Shown here: positions 1-5,076 of the stretch, piece by piece
Position numbering within the stretch: the stretch's first letter is position 1
Layout: every line of letters starts with the position of its first letter
From: an uncultured Lachnospiraceae bacterium
GTDB taxonomy: Bacteria > Bacillota > Clostridia > Lachnospirales > Lachnospiraceae
Direction: 5' to 3'
Assembly (NCBI GenBank): GCA_902476645.1
Contig: CABSEG010000090.1
Location: forward strand, 1 to 9,367
Length of the DNA: 9,367 nucleotides
The notes under the pieces: generated by a model
The model's database searches: none
Told to the model about the DNA's origin: nothing
Seen by the model: only the letters and a program-made list of their open reading frames with translations
Made by a program: the position numbers and the translations under genes

Positions 1-73
1 TATGTGCCTGTCCGCGTTCAACGTTTTTCTTAACACGCTTTTTTGTCACTTTTTTGGTAACTTTTTTAGCCAT
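1..73 (-). CDS. rpsK: 30S ribosomal protein S11, N-terminal fragment
   Basis: Only the first 24 codons are in the window; the gene runs off the left edge. The start ATG is the complement of 71-73, and the peptide begins MAKKVTKKVTKKRVKKNVER, the lysine-rich N-terminal tail typical of bacterial S11. S11 sits on the platform of the 30S subunit near the E site and mRNA exit. The gene lies 78 nt downstream of rpsM, the normal Firmicutes order, and probably belongs to the same transcript. The ribosome binding site is weak (a TAGGT stretch about 10 nt upstream), unlike the GGAGG sites elsewhere here, so translation may depend partly on coupling. Truncation is due to the window edge only. Confidence 0.93.
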   Translation of the reverse strand, partial: MAKKVTKKVTKKRVKKNVERGQAH

Positions 74-118
74 TTTAAACTAACCTACTTTCTCAGAATA
101 ATATGTTTACGATTTCAC

Positions 119-133
119 GCTGCTTCCTGCAGC
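119..133 (-). other. Small hairpin in the rpsM-rpsK spacer
   Basis: The sense strand reads GCTGC-AGGAA-GCAGC, a perfect 5-bp stem with a 5-nt purine loop, lying between the rpsM stop and the rpsK start. The loop resembles a Shine-Dalgarno sequence but is about 50 nt from the rpsK ATG, too far to serve it. No T run follows, so it is not a terminator. Its role is unknown and it may be chance. Confidence 0.3.
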
Positions 134-151
134 ACACACTTGCCAGACGCA

Positions 152-520
152 TTATTTCTTCTTGTTCGCAACGGTTCTCTTAGGACCTTTTCTGGTTCTG
201 GCATTTGTCTTTGTCTTCTGTCCACGCACAGGAAGTCCTTTTCTGTGACGGATTCCTCTGTAGCATCCGATTTCCTGCAGTCTCTTAATGTTCAGGGCAA
301 TCTCTCTTCTGAGATCACCTTCCACCATGTAGTGCTCATCAATCTCATCACGAATTCTGGCAACTTCCTCATCGGTAAGATCTCTGACACGCGTGTCAGG
401 ATTTACCTTTGCAGCCTCCAGAATTTTCCCGGAGCTTACTCTACCGATTCCGTAGATGTAAGTCAAACCGATCTCTACACGTTTTTCTCTTGGTAAGTCT
501 ACACCAGCAATACGAGCCAT
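152..520 (-). CDS. rpsM: 30S ribosomal protein S13
   Basis: The 122-residue protein begins MARIAGVDLPREKRVEIGLT and ends in the basic tail of S13 (GQKTKTNARTRKGPKR, then TVANKKK). Length and both ends match the family. S13 binds the head of the 30S subunit, contacts L5 in an intersubunit bridge, and its C-terminal tail reaches towards the P-site tRNA. The start at 520 is chosen over an in-frame ATG at 610: it has a strong GGAGG at 529-533 and gives the conserved N-terminus, whereas the 30 upstream codons are unlike S13. It is preceded by a 338-nt untranslated stretch with strong RNA-structure potential, including a hairpin loop complementary to this ribosome binding site. Regulation through that leader is an inference. 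Confidence 0.97.
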   Translation of the reverse strand: MARIAGVDLPREKRVEIGLTYIYGIGRVSSGKILEAAKVNPDTRVRDLTDEEVARIRDEIDEHYMVEGDLRREIALNIKRLQEIGCYRGIRHRKGLPVRGQKTKTNARTRKGPKRTVANKKK

Positions 521-564
521 GTAATTTTCCTCCATTTTCTGCGGGCCGGGTAAAAGTCGCAGCT

Positions 565-585
565 CACTGTCTTGGGAGGACAGTG
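565..585 (-). promoter_or_regulatory. Hairpin with anti-SD loop upstream of rpsM
   Basis: On the sense strand CACTGTC-CTCCCAA-GACAGTG forms a perfect 7-bp stem with a 7-nt loop. The loop, with the adjacent stem base, reads CCTCC, which is complementary to the GGAGG of the rpsM ribosome binding site (529-533), about 32 nt downstream. A loop-to-RBS pseudoknot could therefore hide the rpsM start. No T run follows, so it is not an intrinsic terminator. The hairpin is read directly from the sequence; the pseudoknot and any control of S13 synthesis are inferences. Confidence 0.5.
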
Positions 586-636
586 CCTGAAATGTGTGCG
601 TTTCCCACACGCCCTCTTATATTGTCCCTAAATTGA

Positions 637-652
637 GATGCCTATAGGCATC
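637..652. repeat. Perfect 16-bp palindrome, rpmJ-rpsM spacer
   Basis: GATGCCTATAGGCATC is its own reverse complement. As RNA it folds to a 6-bp stem with a TATA tetraloop; as DNA it could be a dimeric protein site. It lies between the three-way-junction element and the anti-SD hairpin. No partner protein is indicated by the sequence. Confidence 0.5.
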
Positions 653-711
653 CAGCTGCACCAGGTACAGCCTTTCCGTCTTTGTACGATATACGCAAAG
701 TCACAAAGCCG

Positions 712-826
712 GTATTTGAGCAATATATGGCACGACCTGTCATCTTCTCCGACAGGTCTGCAAAATATATTGTCATCAGTCTAACAACGCCGCCAGGCGC
801 GTCATACTGCAGCCGCTCTCAAATAC
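712..826 (-). ncRNA. Candidate three-way-junction leader RNA element
   Basis: On the sense strand, GTATTTGAG (826-818) pairs perfectly with CTCAAATAC (720-712). Inside are two arms. One is ATGACGC/GCGTTGT (805-799 with 790-784, two G-U pairs, 8-nt loop). The other is a long hairpin at 772-721 with three helices: CAATATAT/ATATATTG (8 bp), GCA/TGC (3 bp) and GACCTGTC/GACAGGTC (8 bp), closed by the 9-nt loop GGAGAAGAT. The long arm abuts the closing helix, so they could stack. The element begins 32 nt after the rpmJ stop and lies upstream of rpsM in the same transcript. I do not recognise it as a named RNA family. The pairing is seen in the sequence; that it is a functional RNA is inferred. The rest of the 521-858 gap holds the palindrome and the anti-SD hairpin. 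Confidence 0.5.
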
Positions 827-858
827 ACCTGAGCAAAAACAAACAGGTCGTTTTCAAA

Positions 859-972
859 TTAACCCTGTCTCTGTTTGTGCTTCGGGTTCTCACAGATCAC
901 TCTGATACTACCCTTTCTCTTAATGATCTTGCACTTCTCGCAAATAGGTTTCACTGATGATCTAACCTTCAT
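859..972 (-). CDS. rpmJ: 50S ribosomal protein L36
   Basis: This 37-residue protein starts MKVRSSVKPICEKCK and ends PKHKQRQG, the full bacterial L36. Cys11, Cys14, Cys27 and His32 form the zinc ribbon, so this is the zinc-binding (C+) form. L36 binds 23S rRNA late in 50S assembly. The start at 972 follows a strong AAAGGAGG; an upstream in-frame ATG at 1101 would add 43 residues foreign to the family and lies upstream of the predicted promoter. rpmJ normally sits directly after infA; here glmM-glmS separates them and rpmJ is the first gene of a unit with rpsM and rpsK. About 80 nt of leader lies between the predicted transcription start and the ATG. Confidence 0.96.
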   Translation of the reverse strand: MKVRSSVKPICEKCKIIKRKGSIRVICENPKHKQRQG

Positions 973-1060
973 GGTAAATCCTCCTTTCCAAACCATCCTT
1001 TGCCGTAAAATGGGCATAATAAGACACAGAAACTGCGCCTTCACAAAAAGTTCGTGATAA

Positions 1061-1089
1061 ATTATAGCACTATGCAATGGAAAAATCAA
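1061..1089 (-). promoter_or_regulatory. sigmaA-type promoter for rpmJ-rpsM-rpsK
   Basis: On the minus strand a -35 box TTGATT (1089-1084), a 17-bp spacer and a perfect -10 box TATAAT (1066-1061) are present. TGC directly before the -10 makes it an extended -10 promoter. Transcription would start near 1054, about 82 nt before the rpmJ ATG. It explains how the S13 gene cluster is expressed despite the terminator after infA. A hairpin (TCACGAA-CTT-TTTGTGA, 1041-1057) overlaps the predicted start. Confidence 0.8.
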
Positions 1090-1160
1090 GCATAAAATCA
1101 CATAACTTTCTCAAAATTTACAGGCTCAGCCTCTGTGTCTTTTTCTCTGTAGCTGATATT

Positions 1161-2999
1161 CTATTCTACTGTCACAGATTTTGCCAAATTTCTGGGCTTG
1201 TCCACATCCAGCCCCCTGGCCAGGGACACATAGTAGGCCAGAAGCTGAAGAGGGATCACCGCCAGACTGGTTGCAAAGCACTCTAAGGTTTTCGGCACAT
1301 AGATGGTGAAATCCGCCGTATCCTCCATAGAATAATTTCCATAAGAGGTCAACCCCAAAATATAGCCTCCCCGGCTCTTTACCTCTACCAGATTACTGAT
1401 CATCTTTTCAAACAGTTCCCCCTGGGTTGCGATTCCCACGGTAAGCACTCCGTCTTCGATGAGGGAGATTGTACCGTGCTTTAACTCTCCGGCCGCATAG
1501 GCCTCTGAGTGAATGTAAGAAACTTCCTTTAATTTCAGGGAGCCTTCCAAAGCGGTGGCATAGTCCAGCCCTCTACCCAAGAAAAAGATATCATGACTGT
1601 GAGAAAACTTATTGGCAAACCACTGAATCCGTTCTTTTTCCTCCAAAATTCGCTGAATCTTATCCGGAAGCTTCTGAAGTTCTTCTATATAAGTGTTGTA
1701 TTCCCGAGGTGAGATGCATCCCCGTACCTTCCCAAAATGGATTCCAATCAGATAGATCGCCGCCAGCTGAGTGCTATAAGCCTTCGTGGTGGCAACAGAA
1801 ATTTCCGGCCCTGCCCAGGTGTAGAATACGCTGTCCGCCTCCCTGGCAATGGAGCTGCCCACCACATTGACAATCCCCAGCACCTGAAAGCCTCTGGCTT
1901 TTGCCTCCCGCAACGCTGCCAGGGAGTCTGCCGTCTCTCCGGACTGGCTGATCACCACAGCAAGGGTGTGTTCCTCCAGGACAGGATTCCGGTATCGAAA
2001 CTCACTGGCCAGATCCACGTCCACCGGGATTCTGGTCATACGTTCCAGCACGTACTTGGCGCTCATACATACGTGATAGGCAGAGCCGCAGGCCACCAAC
2101 TGGATTCTTCGGATGCCTTTGATCTCCTCCTCCGCCATTCCCAGCTCCTCAATAACGATCTGCCCATCTTTGATTCTGGGATTGATGGTATCCGCAACAG
2201 CCTTGGGCTGCTCATAGATTTCTTTCAACATAAAATGCTCAAAGCCGCCTTTTTCTGCCGCCTTGGCATCCCATTCAATCTCGCTGAATTCTTTTTGAAT
2301 TTCTTCCAGATCCATGTCATAAAAATGAATCTCATCGGATGTGAGACGAATCAGTTCCATATTCTGGACGAAGCATACCTGCTTTGTCTTATCCAGGATA
2401 GCTGGCACGTCCGAGGCAATATAATTTCCCGCAGGGGAAGTCCCCACAATCAACGGACTGTCTTTGCGCACCGCATAGATGGTCCCGGGCTCATCCGCAA
2501 ACAAAATGCCAAGGGCATAAGATCCCCGCACGCGCAGCATTACCTTTGTCATAGCTTCCAGGGGATTGCCATTGTAATAGTAGTCCAACAAATGCACCAA
2601 CACTTCGGTATCCGTCTGAGAGACAAACTCATACCCTTTTTTTTCCATACTCCTTCTCAGTTCCTGATAATTCTCAATGATACCATTGTGAACCAGGACA
2701 ATCCGTTTGTCTTTGGAAAAATGAGGATGCGCGTTTATGACCGAGGGCTCCCCATGGGTAGCCCACCTGGTATGCCCGATCCCGCAGGTCCCTTTTACAG
2801 CCATACCGTTGTCAGTCATCTCTCTGAGTGCCTGCAATCGTCCTTTTGCTTTAATCACTTCAATGGTACTCTGCTCTCCCTTTTTCCCTGATACGGCAAT
2901 TCCTGCGGAATCGTATCCGCGATACTCCAGCTTGGACAGCCCTTCCAGCAAAATGGGAGCCGCCGGCCTGACACCGGTATATCCGACGATGCCACACAT
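1161..2999 (-). CDS. glmS: Glutamine-fructose-6-phosphate aminotransferase
   Basis: This enzyme makes glucosamine-6-phosphate from fructose-6-phosphate and glutamine, the entry step to UDP-GlcNAc for peptidoglycan. The 612 residues match the family. The N-terminal Ntn glutaminase domain (about 1-225) starts MCGIVGYTG, with Cys2 as nucleophile after Met removal, followed by GHTRWATHGEP (75-85) and HNGIIENY (104-111). Two SIS isomerase domains follow (about 290-430 and 460-600), with CGSAYHVC, SQSGETADSL and the conserved end DKPRNLAKSVTVE. The start is 3 nt after the glmM stop, and its AAGGAGG binding site lies in the last glmM codons, so the pair is co-transcribed and probably coupled. There is no room for a glmS ribozyme directly upstream. 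The gene is followed by 188 nt before rpmJ with only a weak terminator candidate. Confidence 0.98.
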   Translation of the reverse strand: MCGIVGYTGVRPAAPILLEGLSKLEYRGYDSAGIAVSGKKGEQSTIEVIKAKGRLQALREMTDNGMAVKGTCGIGHTRWATHGEPSVINAHPHFSKDKRIVLVHNGIIENYQELRRSMEKKGYEFVSQTDTEVLVHLLDYYYNGNPLEAMTKVMLRVRGSYALGILFADEPGTIYAVRKDSPLIVGTSPAGNYIASDVPAILDKTKQVCFVQNMELIRLTSDEIHFYDMDLEEIQKEFSEIEWDAKAAEKGGFEHFMLKEIYEQPKAVADTINPRIKDGQIVIEELGMAEEEIKGIRRIQLVACGSAYHVCMSAKYVLERMTRIPVDVDLASEFRYRNPVLEEHTLAVVISQSGETADSLAALREAKARGFQVLGIVNVVGSSIAREADSVFYTWAGPEISVATTKAYSTQLAAIYLIGIHFGKVRGCISPREYNTYIEELQKLPDKIQRILEEKERIQWFANKFSHSHDIFFLGRGLDYATALEGSLKLKEVSYIHSEAYAAGELKHGTISLIEDGVLTVGIATQGELFEKMISNLVEVKSRGGYILGLTSYGNYSMEDTADFTIYVPKTLECFATSLAVIPLQLLAYYVSLARGLDVDKPRNLAKSVTVE

Positions 3000-3002
3000 A
3001 GC

Positions 3003-4358
3003 CTAGTCCTCCTTATATCCTTTTTCTATGATCACGTCCAACACCTGATCCACATACTTTTCACAGGTGGCCTGATCCTTCGCCTCTACCATAACGCGCA
3101 CCACCGGCTCGGTACCGCTTTCCCGTACCAGGATTCTTCCTTCATCTCCCAGAGCCTGTGCCGCGTCCTCCACGGCTGCCTGCACATCCGGATCCTTCTG
3201 AGCCATGGCCTTATCGGTAACCCGGATATTTTTCAGTACCTGAGGATAAATCCTCACCGGTTTTGCCAACTGGCTTAACGTCTTTTTCTTCTCCAGCATC
3301 ACTTCCATCATCTTTATGGCTGTCAAAATCCCGTCGCCTGTCGTGGCATATTTCCGAAAGATAATATGTCCGGACTGTTCTCCACCGATTCGATAACCGT
3401 TCTCCGCCATGTTCTCATAGACATACTTATCTCCCACTGCGGTCTTTTCATACTCGATCCCCATCTGATCCAGGGCTTTATAAAGGCCAAAATTGGACAT
3501 TACCGTGGTCACAATCTTGTTGCCTACCAATTTACCTCTTTCTTTCATATAGCAACCGTAAATGTAGAGTATCAAATCCCCGTTCACTTCGTTTCCATGC
3601 TCGTCAACGCACAGGCATCGGTCCGCATCACCGTCAAAGGCAAAACCCACGTCCAGCTTTTCTTCCAGGACAAGTCTCTTTAAACTCTCCAGATGAGTAG
3701 AGCCACAGTCCTTGTTGATATTGGTTCCGTCCGGTTCGTTGTGTATTACATAGGTTTTCGCCCCCAAAGCGTCAAATACACTCTTGGCGATCATCCAGGA
3801 ACTTCCGTTGGCGCAGTCCAAGCCAACCCGTTTTCCCCGGTAGGAACGGGTAGCCAGTGAAATCAGATATCCGATGTAACGGTTTCTGCCCGCAGAGTGA
3901 TCGATGGTCCTGCCGATCTCTTCTCTGGTAGCAAAGGGAATCTCTCCCGCGATCCCGTCTATATAGGCCTCTACCTTCAGGATGGTTCCCTCATCCATCT
4001 TTTCCCCTGCTCCGTTAATGAGCTTGATGCCGTTATCGTAATAAGGGTTGTGGCTGGCGGATATCATAATTCCACAATCGAAATCCTCTGTTCTCACCAC
4101 ATAAGACACGCTGGGGGTTGTGGTCACATGCAGCAGGTATGCGTCTGCTCCTGACGCAGTCAGTCCCGCAGCCAAAGAGTACTCAAACATATATGAGGAA
4201 CGTCTGGTATCCTTTCCGATTGCAACCTTACACCGTTTTCCCTGCTTTCCCCGACCATAATACCAACCCAGGAAGCGTCCGATCTTATACGCATGTTCCA
4301 CGTTCAGCACCACATTGGCCTCACCGCGAAAACCGTCTGTTCCGAAATATTTTCCCAT
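3003..4358 (-). CDS. glmM: Phosphoglucosamine mutase
   Basis: GlmM converts glucosamine-6-phosphate to glucosamine-1-phosphate, the step after GlmS. The 451-residue protein has the alpha-D-phosphohexomutase layout: MGKYFGTDGFRGEAN at the start, the phosphoserine loop ISASHNP (active Ser102), the metal loop DGDADR (Asp242, Asp244, Asp246), the sugar-binding GEQSG (326-330) and the phosphate-binding RESGTEP (412-418). GTDGFRG and GEQSG favour GlmM over phosphomannomutase. The start at 4358 has AAGGAG 7 nt upstream; an in-frame ATG at 4412 lies upstream of the predicted transcription start near 4397 and adds non-family residues. It heads a glmM-glmS unit with its own promoter, isolated from infA by a terminator, in a place where Firmicutes normally have rpmJ. 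Confidence 0.98.
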   Translation of the reverse strand: MGKYFGTDGFRGEANVVLNVEHAYKIGRFLGWYYGRGKQGKRCKVAIGKDTRRSSYMFEYSLAAGLTASGADAYLLHVTTTPSVSYVVRTEDFDCGIMISASHNPYYDNGIKLINGAGEKMDEGTILKVEAYIDGIAGEIPFATREEIGRTIDHSAGRNRYIGYLISLATRSYRGKRVGLDCANGSSWMIAKSVFDALGAKTYVIHNEPDGTNINKDCGSTHLESLKRLVLEEKLDVGFAFDGDADRCLCVDEHGNEVNGDLILYIYGCYMKERGKLVGNKIVTTVMSNFGLYKALDQMGIEYEKTAVGDKYVYENMAENGYRIGGEQSGHIIFRKYATTGDGILTAIKMMEVMLEKKKTLSQLAKPVRIYPQVLKNIRVTDKAMAQKDPDVQAAVEDAAQALGDEGRILVRESGTEPVVRVMVEAKDQATCEKYVDQVLDVIIEKGYKED

Positions 4359-4403
4359 AGTCAATCTCCTTTTTCCCCATTCAGCAGTTTCAAAATCTTC
4401 ACT

Positions 4404-4432
4404 ATTGTACAACTATCTTATGCTTTTTTCAA
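4404..4432 (-). promoter_or_regulatory. sigmaA-type promoter for glmM-glmS
   Basis: The minus strand reads TTGAAA (4432-4427), a 17-bp spacer, then TACAAT (4409-4404), each one mismatch from consensus. Transcription would begin near 4397, giving a leader of only about 39 nt that is nearly filled by the ribosome binding site. This leaves no space for a riboswitch or the glmS ribozyme. Confidence 0.75.
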
Positions 4433-4476
4433 TTCTAAAATTCGAATTTCATAAAAAGTGCACATCCGCCGAAAGC

Positions 4477-4506
4477 TTTTCTGCCGCAGAAAAGGAAGTT
4501 TCTGCG
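4477..4506. promoter_or_regulatory. Operator-like palindrome upstream of glmM promoter
   Basis: TTTTCTGC-C-GCAGAAAA (4477-4493) is a perfect 8+1+8 inverted repeat, followed after 5 bp by a further half-site TTTCTGCG (4499-4506). The third half-site also forms a perfect 8-bp inverted repeat with CGCAGAAA (4485-4492). The cluster lies about 80-110 bp upstream of the predicted glmM transcription start and downstream of the infA terminator. That position would suit an activator or a looping repressor. The regulator is unknown. Confidence 0.45.
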
Positions 4507-4510
4507 ATAG

Positions 4511-4550
4511 AAAAAACTGCCCGGGCGAAACGCAACCGCCAGGACAGTTT
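4511..4550 (-). terminator. Rho-independent terminator after infA
   Basis: Starting about 8 nt after the infA stop, the sense RNA forms a 14-bp stem (4550-4537 with 4527-4514) with one G-U pair, one C-T mismatch and a 9-nt loop. A run of six T residues overlaps and follows its 3' arm. This is a classical intrinsic terminator and marks the end of the spc-type transcript. Confidence 0.85.
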
Positions 4551-4558
4551 CTTCCATG

Positions 4559-4777
4559 CTACTTATCTCTCCAGATAATTCTTCCTTTATTCAAATCATA
4601 AGGTGAAAGTTCAATGGTCACCTTGTCGCCCGGCAGAATTCTGATGTAGTTCATTCTCAGTTTTCCGCTGATATGGGCTAAAATCACGTGCTTATTTTCA
4701 AGCTCTACTTTAAACATGGCATTGGGCAATTTTTCCAACACAACGCCCTCTACCTCAATTACATCTGCTTTTGACAT
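4559..4777 (-). CDS. infA: Translation initiation factor IF-1
   Basis: The 72-residue protein (MSKADVIEVEGVVLEKLPNA at the start, GRIIWRDK at the end) is a complete IF-1, a single OB-fold (S1-like) domain. Conserved blocks include MFKVELENKH, AHISGKLRMNYIRILPGD and VTIELSPYDLNKGRI. IF-1 occupies the 30S A site and works with IF-2 and IF-3 during initiation. The start overlaps the end of the KOW-protein gene by 19 nt, and its AGGAGGG ribosome binding site lies inside that gene. A strong terminator follows at once. In most Firmicutes rpmJ is the next gene; here glmM-glmS intervenes. Confidence 0.98.
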   Translation of the reverse strand: MSKADVIEVEGVVLEKLPNAMFKVELENKHVILAHISGKLRMNYIRILPGDKVTIELSPYDLNKGRIIWRDK

Positions 4778-5076
4778 GTTTCCCTCCTGATTTTATACAT
4801 TTTAATTTGATATTTGATTTCTTCATTTGTGATAGCAGTCCCATCAAAGTCCCGGCTCTTCACACGACGTATCACCTGGACGTGCTTTTGTCTTTTCTTT
4901 TTCGGCTTTTCCTTAGGTCTTAAACGTCCCTCACTTAAGTAGAGAAAATCTCCCTCCACCTTTAAGATCAGATACAGTGTTCCCCGGTCGTGTCCTGCCC
5001 TGGACTGTGCCATCATTCCTGCTTCGATTCTCTCCATCCCTTGCCTCACAGTCTCTGAAATTTCGGCTGCTTTCAT
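4759..5076 (-). CDS. KOW-domain RNA-binding protein (L14e-like)
   Basis: This small basic protein of 105 residues matches in position and form the KOW-domain (L14e-like) proteins found between map and infA in many Firmicutes, including B. subtilis ybzG. The KOW-like core is about residues 24-52 (SRAGHDRGTLYLILKVEGDF, then a YLSEGRLR strand). A lysine/arginine-rich stretch follows (residues 54-71, KEKPKKKRQKHVQVIRR). The C-terminal third is not recognisable. The ATG at 5076 overlaps the map TGA as ATGA and follows AGGAA, which suggests translational coupling. A downstream Met21 or Met22 would shorten it to the core, so the start is less certain than the frame. Its 3' end overlaps infA by 19 nt. 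A ribosome-associated RNA-binding role is inferred from family and context. Confidence 0.87.
   Translation of the reverse strand: MKAAEISETVRQGMERIEAGMMAQSRAGHDRGTLYLILKVEGDFLYLSEGRLRPKEKPKKKRQKHVQVIRRVKSRDFDGTAITNEEIKYQIKMYKIRRETCQKQM

Noticed and set aside
521..610. In-frame N-terminal extension of rpsM by 30 codons
   Set aside because: The extension is not part of S13, crosses the anti-SD hairpin, and the ATG at 520 has the strong GGAGG and conserved N-terminus.
521..858. tRNA, 6S-type RNA or mobile element in the 338-nt gap
   Set aside because: No tRNA-like anticodon/T-loop pattern, no transposase remnant and no target-site duplication could be seen. The paired GTATTTGAG ends could mimic terminal repeats of a MITE, but the inner helices and lack of duplication favour an RNA element; a genome-wide copy search would decide.
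682..957. Plus-strand open frame of 91 codons over the rpmJ-rpsM gap
   Set aside because: Its second half is antisense to rpmJ, it has no convincing ribosome binding site and no recognisable motif; the gap is better explained by RNA structure on the other strand.
973..1101. In-frame N-terminal extension of rpmJ by 43 codons
   Set aside because: It spans the predicted promoter and leader; L36 is normally 37 residues and the ATG at 972 has a perfect ribosome binding site.
1120..1136. Possible terminator after glmS (ACAGAGGC-TGA-GCCTGT followed by AAATTTT)
   Set aside because: The stem has only six pairs split by a 2-nt bulge and the T run is short and displaced. It may reduce read-through but I would not call it a terminator.
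1737..2891. Long plus-strand open frame (384 codons) opposite glmS
   Set aside because: It lies wholly antisense to glmS, which has every family motif; the translation is histidine/proline-rich with no recognisable domain and no ribosome binding site.
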